From: Deltaproteobacteria bacterium | Lineage (GTDB): Bacteria; JAGRBM01; JAHCIT01 | Direction: 5' to 3' | DNA length: 64,000 nucleotides | Assembly: GCA_026129095.1 (NCBI GenBank) | Contig: JAHCIT010000005.1 | Location: forward strand, 255,753 to 319,752 | Part shown: positions 35,577 to 44,318 of the stretch, in pieces | How the letters are laid out: every line of letters starts with the position of its first letter | Position numbering within the stretch: the first letter of the stretch is position 1 | Translations under genes and position numbers: made by a program | The notes under the pieces: model-generated | What the model saw: the letters and a program-made list of their open reading frames with translations, nothing else | The model's database searches: none | What the model was told of the DNA's origin: nothing

Positions 35577-36956
35577 TTATTCCCTGAGCACAGCCCCGGA
35601 GATCCTGCGCCAGACGGGCAGCAGGTGCCGGTTCCGGTAGTCCGGATATTGTGAATAGACCGCCGGTGCTGCCACCATTTGGAGGAGTCGCGGCACGACC
35701 AGCCGGATGAGTGCAGGGTGCCGTGCGAAGGCGGCGGCTTTCGCCGGGAGCGACACAAGCGGCGGCGTCTCCAGTCTCTGGACAAAACCGGGCCACGCCA
35801 TGGTCTCGTCGAAGATTCCGCTCGCGAACATCTCCCCGACGCCTTCCGTGCCGATGTCGCTGCTCATGCGCCGCATTGCCTCGTAAGCGGCGATCACGGC
35901 GCCGAATTCGCGCTGGAACCGGCACTGGTAGTCCCAGAGCTGCTCGTCGCCGCCCGGATCCTTCGCCTGCGTGACCGAGTCGGCCAGCATCCGTCCGGCG
36001 ATCAGCCCGTAGCCGATGCCGCTCCCGTGAGCCGGGAACACCTGGCAGGCGGCGTCTCCGACGAGAGCGACGCCTCCGGCGGCCAGCCTGTCGCAGGTCC
36101 GGCGAAGTGGAATGAGCGCGCCGCCGCCGAAAACCGGTTCGCCGATCCACGGGTGCTCCCGCCGCACACGGGCCATGATCTCCGGCCCTTTCGCCCAGGG
36201 GCCCTCAGCCATCGAACCGGTCAGCACGGCGACTTCCTCGAGGTTCTTCTCGACGCGGATCATGAGCGCCGAGAACCCGCCATCGAGCCCCATCCAGTTC
36301 ACGGCCTCGCCCGGCTGCGCGCCGTGGCGGTCCAGAAAGCGGCGCATCCCTTCCGGATCCTTCAGTTCGTAGACAAAATGGCTGGCCGAACACAGGTCCT
36401 TGGCCTCGACGTCCGGACATGAATCCCGCAGGGCGGGGATGTGGCGCCTGAGCACTCCGGACCGGCCGCTCGCATCCACGAACAGCTTGGCCCGGAACCG
36501 GAAGCCGCCGCTTCGGCCGTCCTCCGCAGACGCATTGACCGAGATTTCCCGCAGGCGGCCGTCCTCTATTACCGGCGCCAGATTCCGGCACTTCCCGAAA
36601 AGGACGGCGCCGCTCGCACGGGCGTCCCGCTGCAGCCGTTCCGTGAGCAGGCGCATGTCCACTTCGATGATGGGGTTATCCGGAAAACGGAGGGTCGTTC
36701 CGTCGGGGCCGGTCATGTGAACCGGGTCGCCAGCAGCCCGCAGCTCGGGTTCCCTGGGAAACGGCACTCCCGCCCGTTCGAACTGCCACCGGAGCACGCC
36801 GTTGCACCAGCGGGCGCCGGTCTTGTCCATCGTCCGGCTGTCCAGCAGCGCTACCGACAGGCCTGCTCCAGCAAGTGCACGGGCGGCGCCGCTTCCGGCG
36901 GTTCCGGCTCCGACCACAACGGCGTCCTTTTCGACCAGTTCCGGCTGGACAGGCAT
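35577..36956 (-). CDS. FAD-dependent oxidoreductase, geranylgeranyl reductase-like
   Basis: A flavoprotein of 459 residues in the geranylgeranyl reductase/GR2-type family. The FAD motif 'AVVVGAGTAGSGAARALAGAG' (split here across residues 12-32) is near the N-terminus; 'DASGRSGVLRR' and 'GVALVGDAACQVFPAHGSGIGYGLIAG' are the second and third FAD contacts. The family reduces isoprenoid double bonds or acts as a halogenase/hydroxylase relative. No pathway genes are adjacent, so the substrate is unknown. I use ATG 36956; the 11 residues upstream look non-conserved. Confidence 0.85.
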   Translation of the reverse strand: MPVQPELVEKDAVVVGAGTAGSGAARALAGAGLSVALLDSRTMDKTGARWCNGVLRWQFERAGVPFPREPELRAAGDPVHMTGPDGTTLRFPDNPIIEVDMRLLTERLQRDARASGAVLFGKCRNLAPVIEDGRLREISVNASAEDGRSGGFRFRAKLFVDASGRSGVLRRHIPALRDSCPDVEAKDLCSASHFVYELKDPEGMRRFLDRHGAQPGEAVNWMGLDGGFSALMIRVEKNLEEVAVLTGSMAEGPWAKGPEIMARVRREHPWIGEPVFGGGALIPLRRTCDRLAAGGVALVGDAACQVFPAHGSGIGYGLIAGRMLADSVTQAKDPGGDEQLWDYQCRFQREFGAVIAAYEAMRRMSSDIGTEGVGEMFASGIFDETMAWPGFVQRLETPPLVSLPAKAAAFARHPALIRLVVPRLLQMVAAPAVYSQYPDYRNRHLLPVWRRISGAVLRE

Positions 36957-36995
36957 ATGCGGCCGCGATTGTGGCACATGACGGCACATATGTGA

Positions 36996-37646
36996 TGGTT
37001 TCGCAGCCGTGATGGAACGGTTTTCCTAGATGCTGGACATGGGGCCATTACGCATTTCGGCCAGTCATACGAACGTGATAAACTGGGCCGTATCGTGAGG
37101 AAAACAGAAACCACGAATGGCGTTGTGCGGGAGTATGCCTACACCTACGACCCCCAGGCGGGCCGGTTCATCTCGGCCGACCCCCGGCAGCTCGAACCCG
37201 CGCCGCTCCAGGCGATGCGGATGGCGGAGTGGGACTACCAGAGCGGCAGCGCCAGCGCCGGTTCCATGTCGGAAGAACGGCTCGCTGACTGGCGGGGGCG
37301 GACGTTCGAGCCGCAGGACCTCAACCGCTTCAGCTACGTGCTCAACAACCCGCTGAACCGGGTGGATGTGGACGGGTACGGGTTCTGGAGAAAATTTTTC
37401 AAAGTTGTGTTAGCGGTAGTGGTAATCGCTGCTACTTCAGCATTGGCAGGACTTGTATTCGCAGCTATTGGTGGCACCAATCTGGGTGTTGCGGCCGGAG
37501 TTGGTGGGTTTACCGGCGGGTCATTGGGCCTGGCCCGGTCCGCCCATCGAAATGTAGATGACTTGGAAGGGATGTTAGTGGGTTCCATGATTGGAACCGG
37601 AATAGGCATTCTAACCGGAATTCTCACGTATCTTGGCGGAGCATGA
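36996..37646 (+). pseudogene. 5'-truncated RHS repeat protein tip
   Basis: The frame opens after a stop at 36993 and reads an RHS/YD-type region from about 37045 ('FGQSYERDKLGRIVRK', 'YAYTYDPQAGRFISADP') into the RHS core end 'DLNRFSYVLNNPLNRVDVDGYG'. The next ~85 residues form the variable tip: a hydrophobic helix 'FFKVVLAVVVIAATSALAG' and glycine-zipper segments near the C-terminus. Full RHS proteins carry over a thousand residues before this point, so only the 3' end is left; a GTG at 37095 could start a 183-residue product. GC falls sharply after the core, as is usual at an RHS tip. The tip would be a membrane-acting toxin or filler; I cannot assign it. Confidence 0.8.
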
Positions 37647-38016
37647 TATTCGGGGAAAACCTCACTGAAGTTTCTGAATTTCTTAAGACAGTGCCCGAAA
37701 TGGCAAGGAGGCTTAGAGGGACTCCAAACCCAGCCGTGGACAGGCGGCGGCCGGTGGAGAAGTCGCCTATTCGCTTGCCAGGAAGATATCAGACCCGCAC
37801 TAAACTTTATCTTCCAAGACGGCCTTACGGGCAGAGGAATCTCGTTCAGCAGTATTTACTGGCGGCATTGTTACCGGCGGGTATTTTGCGGCGAAAAAGG
37901 ATCGATCAGCTCGTGGATTACCTAAAGAACAGAAGGAACTGCATTTCTAGGATATCCACGGGAATCTTCGATGTCACATCGCTCGCCCCCATATAACTAA
38001 AAGCCAGTGATATGAA
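37643..38016 (+). other. Non-conserved stretch after the RHS tip
   Basis: This ~370-bp stretch lies between the RHS tip and the FGE pseudogene. It contains a 117-codon open frame (37643-37996) overlapping the RHS stop by 4 bp, which could encode an immunity-like small protein. Its composition (many Arg, Pro and Leu, no clear domains) and the presence of better-looking peptide fragments in another frame suggest decay instead. I recognise nothing specific in it. Confidence 0.3.
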
Positions 38017-38758
38017 GTGTCCATCAGCAATAACAGAATTGCTCCCTTGGTCCTGATCAGTTTGGCATTGGCAGTCTCCTGCCCAGTTGCATGCCGGGCC
38101 CAGCCCTGGAACCTATCGACGATGGTGCTTGATCCGGCGGGCAGCTTCTTCTTTCGGAAAGGATGAAATACCCCAATTCCTTCCGATTTCTGGATTGACC
38201 ATGAGGTAACGGTCAGCGAATACTATCAGTGTCCGTGGGCGTTCGGTACTCCGCCTGAACCCGTTTTGATTGGATTGTACGCTGCAGCTGAACCATCCGT
38301 TCTTCTTCGGAAGCCTGGTGAGCCCCGCCCGGCCGCGAGCCGTCCGCAACTGCGTAACGGGACCAGCCAGTATCTACCGCCAGTGGGCAGCGTTGGCTGC
38401 CGACAGAAAGGGAATGGGAGAAGGCTGCACGGGGCGATGACCGGCGGATGCCCCCCGGGCGACGCCGCCGTCCAGGACGCGGTGATGAGGAAAACAATGT
38501 CTGGTTGTGGCGCAAAACGACATGATGTTTTTGCTCAAAGCCGGATGGAAACCGCCGCATGGCCTGTGCGACATGTCCGGCAATGTGTGGGAGCGGTGGT
38601 TGACTGGGCAGAGATTCGGGAAGATCGGAGGCAATAAAATTATCAAAGGTGGGACGTATCGTTGCGATCAGGATTCAAAGACATTGAAACTGACATACCA
38701 GGGTGGGGGAAGAAACGAGTTCGCCGTAGATGTTGTCGGCTTTCGATGTGCGAAATAG
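38017..38758 (+). pseudogene. Formylglycine-generating enzyme (SUMF1/FGE-sulfatase) family pseudogene
   Basis: The remains of a secreted FGE/SUMF1-domain protein are visible over three frames. The first segment starts at GTG 38017 with a signal peptide ('APLVLISLALAVSC') followed by 'MVLDPAGSFF', is cut by TGA at 38164, then continues with 'DFWIDHEVTVSEYYQC', a classic FGE N-terminal element. From about 38397 the next frame reads 'LPTEREWEKAARGDD', the family hallmark. From about 38507 the third frame reads 'GLCDMSGNVWERW' through 'VDVVGFRCAK', the normal C-terminal end. At least one nonsense codon and two frameshifts separate them, so no functional product is expected. A gap of family sequence between segments also suggests small deletions. 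Confidence 0.85.
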
Positions 38759-39226
38759 CGAGTGCCATCCCCATCACCACCCCCGCGTGGGTGAGTATCC
38801 GGTCGAAGGTGGCTTGGGGCCTGCATGTCGCCGTACCAGGGCGAGACGAGAAACATCAGGTAAACCGCCGCGAGATAAATCCAGACGGAAGCGAGCAGCA
38901 GCCGGCGGGGTACGTCACCTGTAATGTCATATGAAGACTGGCGGGCAGCGGGGGACGCTTATCGAACGAAATATCTGAATCCGCTGTTCGTTCCGGGGGA
39001 TCAGGAACGGCTGGTCGCGGATCTGCTCTCGGCATAGACATTTAAAACCGCCCCAAGCAATGTGGTTTCAGAAATGCCTATTCCTGATGCTCTCCCCGAT
39101 CGATGCCATTATTCGGGAAAATATGACCTCCGTGGGTCTAGCGGTTGGGAAACTATTAGAATTGGCACGTTATTTCTGATTGGGGGTTTTGGCATTTTGG
39201 AAGTATTCCATGGACCGGTCTCATCG
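38759..39226. other. Decayed intergenic region with membrane-protein debris
   Basis: This 468-bp stretch carries no complete long gene. On the minus strand between about 38935 and 38759, two frames together read like a membrane protein ('RRLLLASVWIYLAAVYLMFL' in one frame, 'DRILTHAGVVMGMALAI' after a shift), which suggests a broken gene fragment. On the plus strand a 37-codon open frame at 38924-39037 ('MSYEDWRAAGDAYRTKYL' onward) has plausible coding composition but no clear ribosome binding site or relative. The remaining sequence up to the next gene shows nothing recognisable. Confidence 0.4.
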
Positions 39227-39775
39227 ATGAAAGCACTACTTCCCTCTCTCTTCCTTCTTTTCCTTGGGTCCGCCCTGTCCGCCTCGGCAGAACCTGATTG
39301 TGCGGCTCTGAGCGGTGACGAGGCGGTGCTTCCGGGGGAGTTTCTTCCGTCGAGTTGGAAATCCGAGAAGCTTCCGGACAAGGGAGATATAGGCCGGTCA
39401 TTGGAAGAACTCGATTACGGCGATGAACTGCCGGTTTCCCTTGGCATGGATCTGAACAATGACGGCAAGGAAGAGCTGTTTCTGACCAGTCCGGGTGGAC
39501 GATCGTGCGGGAATGCCGGTTGTCCGTATATTCTTCTCGAAAACGGCTCGATGAAACTGATCGGGAAGTTCTTTGGCCATCTGGCTGTGCTGGATGAGCG
39601 TGTCAATAAGTACCGGATCATCCAGTCGTTCAGCCGTCTAAGAGTAGAGGCGACGAACCTGGATACCTGGGTATTTGACGGAAAAGAGTTCAGGCAAGTT
39701 TCGCACGCGATCCTAGACCCGTGCGGATTCGAACAATGGGGCCGTCGAATCCGCAAAGCGGCTTCAGGCAAATAG
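39227..39775 (+). CDS. Secreted hypothetical protein with FG-GAP/VCBS-like motif
   Basis: A 182-residue protein with a signal peptide ('MKALLPSLFLLFLGSALSASA', cleavage about residue 21). The motif 'LGMDLNNDGKEELFLTSPGG' (residues about 69-88) looks like a DxNxDGxxE calcium-binding loop of the FG-GAP/VCBS kind. Five cysteines in the mature part could form disulfides. The chosen start ATG 39227 is preceded by an upstream in-frame extension to 39062 that does not look like a signal region. Function unknown. Confidence 0.65.
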   Translation: MKALLPSLFLLFLGSALSASAEPDCAALSGDEAVLPGEFLPSSWKSEKLPDKGDIGRSLEELDYGDELPVSLGMDLNNDGKEELFLTSPGGRSCGNAGCPYILLENGSMKLIGKFFGHLAVLDERVNKYRIIQSFSRLRVEATNLDTWVFDGKEFRQVSHAILDPCGFEQWGRRIRKAASGK

Positions 39776-39803
39776 GGATAGTATTAATGCGGGTATGACG
39801 TGC

Positions 39804-41177
39804 TTACCGTAGCGCCGCGATTACGTGGCTTAAGAATTTTGATACGCTTTCGATTTCCCCGTTTCGTCCGTGTGATGCGCCCATCCGGACTATCACGAGA
39901 TCGCATTCGGGGATAACAATCAGATACTGGCCGAGCATCCCCTTCGCATAAAAGGAACCCCTCGGTGCCTTAGGGATGCTCCACGGAACCGTCGTAAACG
40001 GGATATCGCCATCCAATCCGTTGATCCAAAATCCTGCGCCGTAACCGGTACCGAGTGTCGGACGAGTTGAATACTCAACCCACCCTTCCGGCAGTATTCG
40101 CTGTCCGGATACGACACCGTCATGGAGGTACAGCAGGCCGAATTTCGCCCAGTCCCGGGCTGAAGCCAGTAAGTAAGTTGATCCTACCGGTGTCCCGGCC
40201 GCGTCGCTTTCCAATACTGCGGTCTTCATCCCGAGTGGACTGAAAAGCTCCTGTTGAGCAAAGGCGGCCAGATCGCCGCCGGCTCTGTCCTTCAGAATCC
40301 CGGACAGGATCAACGTGTTACCGCTCGTGTAGCTCCAGGATTTTCCGGGTTCGCAGTCCAGCGGCGCACTTCTCGCATACGCCGCCATATCCGGTTCCAG
40401 GTACATCATCCGCGCAACCGGGGAATAGGGGCTCCCGGACTCTCCAAGGTCCAGACCGCTGGTCATTCGCATCAGGTGATCGACTGTTATCCGGCTTCGT
40501 TCGTCTCCGGACCATTCCCTCAGCTGCGTCACAGCGTTCACGTCCAGTCTGCCCTGCCGGACCAGAATACCCGCAAGTGCGTTCATCACCGACTTCGCCA
40601 TCGAATAACCGAGCAGCGGTGTATTGGTCTGGATGCCGGACGCATATTTCTCCGCGACGACACGGCCGTGGTGAATCACGACGATAGCCCTAGTCATTCG
40701 CGGTTCGCCGCTGGCCGGCTCTTCGAAAGCTTCATCCATAGCGGCTGAGAGCCGCGCACTTATTGGAGTGACCGGTTCGATCCCATCGGCGATGTCCGGA
40801 AGAACAGTCCCGAATTCACCACCGTGAATCTCTATCGCATATCGCTCAGGTAAATTGCCGTTATCCGGTAGGAGCAGGCAGCCGCGACCTTTCCGATAAG
40901 CTGCCCGTCGTTTGAAACCGCCGAAAATGGTGGCTGAGGTTTCCTGATTGATACGGTCCACGGAAAAACCGGTCGCCCAGGAGATGAAGCCGAATCCCGG
41001 TCGTGGTTTCACGCTCTCAATATAGGATCTTTGAGGCTCCAGACCTGTAACAAACGTCTCTGAGCAGACGTTGTGACTGACAAGCCCGGACGCAACCCGA
41101 AAGGGCTGGGAAACCGAGCAACCAGAAAGCAGGACAGCGCCGGGCACGGATAACCATAGGGCCAAGTGTCGGGTCAT
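39804..41177 (-). CDS. Serine beta-lactamase-fold hydrolase, lipoprotein
   Basis: A 457-residue beta-lactamase class C/6-aminohexanoate-hydrolase-like serine hydrolase. The signal peptide ends in lipobox 'LSGC' (Cys about 19), so it is a lipoprotein facing the periplasm or outside. The catalytic SxxK is 'SMAK', and the Tyr motif is 'WSYTSGNT'. About 120 residues precede the hydrolase fold. Such enzymes act as esterases, amidases or peptidases; there is no sign that it is a true antibiotic beta-lactamase. Start ATG 41177 overlaps the stop of the upstream membrane protein by 4 bp (ATGA). Confidence 0.85.
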   Translation of the reverse strand: MTRHLALWLSVPGAVLLSGCSVSQPFRVASGLVSHNVCSETFVTGLEPQRSYIESVKPRPGFGFISWATGFSVDRINQETSATIFGGFKRRAAYRKGRGCLLLPDNGNLPERYAIEIHGGEFGTVLPDIADGIEPVTPISARLSAAMDEAFEEPASGEPRMTRAIVVIHHGRVVAEKYASGIQTNTPLLGYSMAKSVMNALAGILVRQGRLDVNAVTQLREWSGDERSRITVDHLMRMTSGLDLGESGSPYSPVARMMYLEPDMAAYARSAPLDCEPGKSWSYTSGNTLILSGILKDRAGGDLAAFAQQELFSPLGMKTAVLESDAAGTPVGSTYLLASARDWAKFGLLYLHDGVVSGQRILPEGWVEYSTRPTLGTGYGAGFWINGLDGDIPFTTVPWSIPKAPRGSFYAKGMLGQYLIVIPECDLVIVRMGASHGRNGEIESVSKFLSHVIAALR

Positions 41178-41599
41178 GACTTCGACCTGCGTCTGCGGCC
41201 GAAATAGAGGCGGGCTGTCACGCGCGCTATCGGTGTCAGCACAACAATTCCAGCCGCCTGAATGACCGGCACCAATATGATTGCGATGGGTCCCTGTGCA
41301 TCGGGGTGGAAGAAGATGACATCCGCCAGCAGAATTAGCCCACCAAGGCTGGCCACCAGTGTCACTGTGAAGTTCGCTACTGACGTCAGGCGACTCCCTG
41401 AGAGGAAAGGTGTCAGGATCGCCATGAGTGCATGCGGGAACAGCAGCCAAAGCGAAAACAGGATGCCGGCCTTCAGTGAACTCGGAGATAAGACCCTGAC
41501 CATTGCCAGCGTCAGGGCCGCAGACACAAGCAGAATGCTATAGGCAAATTTCAGGATCTTTCGTACGTTAGTTGCCGAAGGTGCGCTTTCTCTCGCCAT
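41174..41599 (-). CDS. Four-helix hypothetical membrane protein
   Basis: A 141-residue protein with four strong hydrophobic helices (roughly 16-36, 44-64, 74-94, 104-124) and a basic C-terminal tail 'FGRRRRSKS', suggesting a cytoplasmic C-terminus. It is translationally coupled (ATGA) to the downstream serine hydrolase. No family recognised. Divergent from the 41679 gene across 79 bp that must hold both promoters. Confidence 0.6.
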   Translation of the reverse strand: MARESAPSATNVRKILKFAYSILLVSAALTLAMVRVLSPSSLKAGILFSLWLLFPHALMAILTPFLSGSRLTSVANFTVTLVASLGGLILLADVIFFHPDAQGPIAIILVPVIQAAGIVVLTPIARVTARLYFGRRRRSKS

Positions 41600-41678
41600 T
41601 ATATTCGTTGAATTCTAGACGGATCACGGCCGTAATGCAGATTTACAGCGAAATTGCCGCCTTCTGCTAGAATGAGAC

Positions 41679-42029
41679 ATGCACATCTCGAAGCCAGTGC
41701 GGCTATTCATTTGTTTTTTCACTGGTGCACTGTTTTTCCTGATGGCCGCTCTACCACTGGCAATACCGGTTGGGAGAGTCCTGCCGCCGCTGGCCGCCCC
41801 GCTGTTTTTTGGCGGACTGTTCGCCTGGTTTATCCCCGGCCTGCTTCTAAAATGGACGGGAGCCTTCACCTTCGTCGAATTCGGAGCGCGTCCCAATGGT
41901 ATATGGGGATATCTGGCGGCGGTTACTTTCTGGGCGGCGGTCTCAGCGTTGATCGCCTGGTTGTCCGCGAGACCTAAACCTGTGCGATCTAAAACACATC
42001 TGCCGCCAACGTCGTACATCGATTCTTGA
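41679..42029 (+). CDS. Hypothetical membrane protein
   Basis: A 116-residue protein with three hydrophobic helices (about 8-30, 40-60 and 75-94) and a polar tail. 'WTGAFTFVEFG' between helices 2 and 3 is the only distinctive element. It ends 3 bp after the possible TTG start of the next gene, so the two may be coupled. No family recognised. Confidence 0.55.
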   Translation: MHISKPVRLFICFFTGALFFLMAALPLAIPVGRVLPPLAAPLFFGGLFAWFIPGLLLKWTGAFTFVEFGARPNGIWGYLAAVTFWAAVSALIAWLSARPKPVRSKTHLPPTSYIDS

Positions 42030-42082
42030 AAGCCGTCGCCGAGGATCGTCGACAACCCGCCGCAATCGCGGTAAAAAAGCCA

Positions 42083-43861
42083 ATGGCTCGCCGTTTACTG
42101 ATTGTCTTTCTGGTGATTTCACTCTGCCTTCTCGCCGCAGAAACGCTCGTGACCGATGCGGCGATGTCAGTCAGCGGTGTGAGGGGTTCCGACCGTCAGT
42201 TCTGGCTCGTCTATCTGGCGCTGATCGGCGCACCGTATCTCCTAGCGGTTGTGCTTCTGCTTTCCAGGAAGCGGGGATACGGTAATGCACTTGCTGGCGG
42301 CACTGCGGCGACGGCGATCGTCGCTCTCGGTCCTTTCTCAGTCCTGACCGTAATTTTCGCTGGTTTTACGTTGGGGAACCGGGACCAGATCTGGACTATT
42401 TTCCTGTTGGTCCTCTTCGTGCTTGCGCAGATTCCGGTGACCGTTCTGTCCATTGTCGAATGGAGAAAACCGGCTCCGTCCGAGCGGCCGGACAAGGCGC
42501 TTCCCGTCGGTGTCCTTGGTCCTGTCCTTTATGCACTGATCCTGTTCGCTGGCGGGAAAGAGTTTATCGCCTACGGAGACCGTCGTACCCAGACGGCATT
42601 GAGTAACCAGAGCCAGACAGGAACGGTATTTTCCGCTGTCGTGGATTGTCTGAACCGGCACCGGAGCATCAATCCGCAGGCCGGTTATCCTGCAACATTG
42701 GACGAGCTAGCGGCTGGCGGCTCGCCGTGCGCGAGTCCCGACCTGTTGAAAGACAGCCCTGAAGGGTACGAGATCAGCTATTGGAGCGGTGTGAAGCCGG
42801 AGTCCGGTCCTCGGGGTGTTTTTTCGCTCTGTGCGGCGCCCAGAAAAGCCTGGAAAACCGGTTACCAGATCTACGTGGCGGACGAAATCGGTGCATTGAA
42901 CGGTTTTTCGCCGCGTCCGGAGGATGCCGACCGCTGGAGCTGTACCGATGTCTGGCGGTCCGAACCCAGAAGACTGATCAAGCACTGCGCCGTCCGGTTT
43001 GCCAGCGACCGCGGGACTTATCCGGCGTCCCTCTCCGATCTTGGACCGGCGGGCTCCGGGTGTCTGACAGTTTTGCCTGACGGCCGCGAGGCTCGTATCG
43101 AAGGAGATTGGTACTCAGGATCACGTGGTGAAGCGGTGCAGTTCGTCACCGTCCGAAATTCTTTTGGCAATGTCAACGGTTTCGAGATTCACTGGCGCCA
43201 GTCGCTGGAGGGCCGGGACGTGTACTGGATGTCTGACGAAAGCGGGAGGGTTCATGTCTCCGCTAGCCAACGGGCGGCTCGCTCTGATCCTTCTCCGGCC
43301 GAGCTGATGAAACAGTTTGAAGCGGAAGCGCATGCCCGTGCCGGTGAAATAGTGCGCCTCGAATCAGCTTGCGGCGGAGGGTCGCTGGCAGATTGCGACC
43401 GCCTCGCGCTGAAGACCTACGAACCGACGAGCCCGTCGAGGGCCGAAGAGTTGTGGGTGCGGGCCTGTAACGGAGGTCTGCTCAGGAGCTGCCTTTTTGT
43501 TCCTCCGGCACGGCGCGATAAGGCGATGTGGCATCTCGTCTACGACCGGCAGGAATGTGAAACACAAACCAAGGGCGAATGCCCCGAGCTTGATCGGATG
43601 GCCGAACGGGACCGGAACTGCCGCCAGGGAAACCAGATTCAGTGCCGGGAGGCCGCCTACGACTGGGAGTATCACCGCGACCGCGATCACGCGAACGACC
43701 TCTGGAAGTCGGCCTGCGAATCGGGTGACCGGGAAAGCTGCTATCTCTTTCAAGTCAGGGACATCGAATACGCCCAGGTGCTCGGATGGAAGAAAAGGTG
43801 CCGAAACAGCGAGAAGGAACCGTGCGAGTGGTTAGCCCGCCGGGTCAAAGATTTTCGTTAG
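42083..43861 (+). CDS. Membrane protein with cysteine-paired Sel1-like repeats
   Basis: A protein of 592 residues from ATG 42083 (a TTG at 42026 would add 19 residues). Four to five hydrophobic helices occupy about the first 150 residues. A central region (about 165-370) has pilin-like minor-strand patterns and conserved Cys. The C-terminal ~150 residues contain repeated pairs of cysteines in 'CGGGSLADC', 'CNGGLLRSC', 'CRQGNQIQC' and 'CESGDRESC', each about 9 residues apart with flanking helices. That spacing is the disulfide pattern of Hcp-type Sel1-like repeats, so this part is probably extracytoplasmic and binds proteins. Function unknown. Confidence 0.6.
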   Translation: MARRLLIVFLVISLCLLAAETLVTDAAMSVSGVRGSDRQFWLVYLALIGAPYLLAVVLLLSRKRGYGNALAGGTAATAIVALGPFSVLTVIFAGFTLGNRDQIWTIFLLVLFVLAQIPVTVLSIVEWRKPAPSERPDKALPVGVLGPVLYALILFAGGKEFIAYGDRRTQTALSNQSQTGTVFSAVVDCLNRHRSINPQAGYPATLDELAAGGSPCASPDLLKDSPEGYEISYWSGVKPESGPRGVFSLCAAPRKAWKTGYQIYVADEIGALNGFSPRPEDADRWSCTDVWRSEPRRLIKHCAVRFASDRGTYPASLSDLGPAGSGCLTVLPDGREARIEGDWYSGSRGEAVQFVTVRNSFGNVNGFEIHWRQSLEGRDVYWMSDESGRVHVSASQRAARSDPSPAELMKQFEAEAHARAGEIVRLESACGGGSLADCDRLALKTYEPTSPSRAEELWVRACNGGLLRSCLFVPPARRDKAMWHLVYDRQECETQTKGECPELDRMAERDRNCRQGNQIQCREAAYDWEYHRDRDHANDLWKSACESGDRESCYLFQVRDIEYAQVLGWKKRCRNSEKEPCEWLARRVKDFR

Positions 43862-43871
43862 ACGTAACTTA

Positions 43872-44318
43872 CTATGACTTGGCGGGACCTTCCGTTCCGA
43901 TAATCCGGACGATAATGAGACCTTCAACTATCGATCCGATGAGCAGGATACCAAGTTCGACTGCCGCTAGCGACAACGGTTCGCCGAGCAACGTCATGTA
44001 GATGAACCATTCCTGGAACAGCCAGTACATGGCCCAGATCATAACGCCCCATGCGATTCCTTTGGTTTTCCAATTCGAGCCGGGAACGGAATCTCTGAGG
44101 ATTCCGAACATCACTCCATGAATTGCCGACAGGACCACCAGTCCGGCGACAGATACCGGAATGTTCCGGAGCGGCGTGACCTCCCGGAATAGCCTGCTCT
44201 GTCGTGCCGGGTCGTAGAGCAGATCCCGGACCCAACTGATCGAATAGATGCCTCCAAGAAGGCCGTTGCCGAAAAAACCGCCGGTTATCCCGGCTATTAC
44301 CGAGCGTAGATGTTTCAT
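43872..44318 (-). CDS. Hypothetical four-helix membrane protein
   Basis: A 148-residue protein with an N-terminal hydrophobic helix, a central region ('LYDPARQSRLFREV'), and three further hydrophobic helices. The pattern 'VLSAIHGVMFGILRDSVPGSNWKTKGIAWGVMIWAMYWLFQEWF' spans two helices. No family recognised. It overlaps the start of nothing but lies directly downstream (4-bp overlap) of the 44315 gene, so the pair is likely co-translated. Confidence 0.55.
   Translation of the reverse strand: MKHLRSVIAGITGGFFGNGLLGGIYSISWVRDLLYDPARQSRLFREVTPLRNIPVSVAGLVVLSAIHGVMFGILRDSVPGSNWKTKGIAWGVMIWAMYWLFQEWFIYMTLLGEPLSLAAVELGILLIGSIVEGLIIVRIIGTEGPAKS

Noticed and set aside
39804-41177. Antibiotic-resistance beta-lactamase
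   Set aside because: The fold is beta-lactamase-like, but the lipoprotein with SMAK and YTSGN motifs fits the broad esterase/amidase group, not a true class A or C resistance enzyme.
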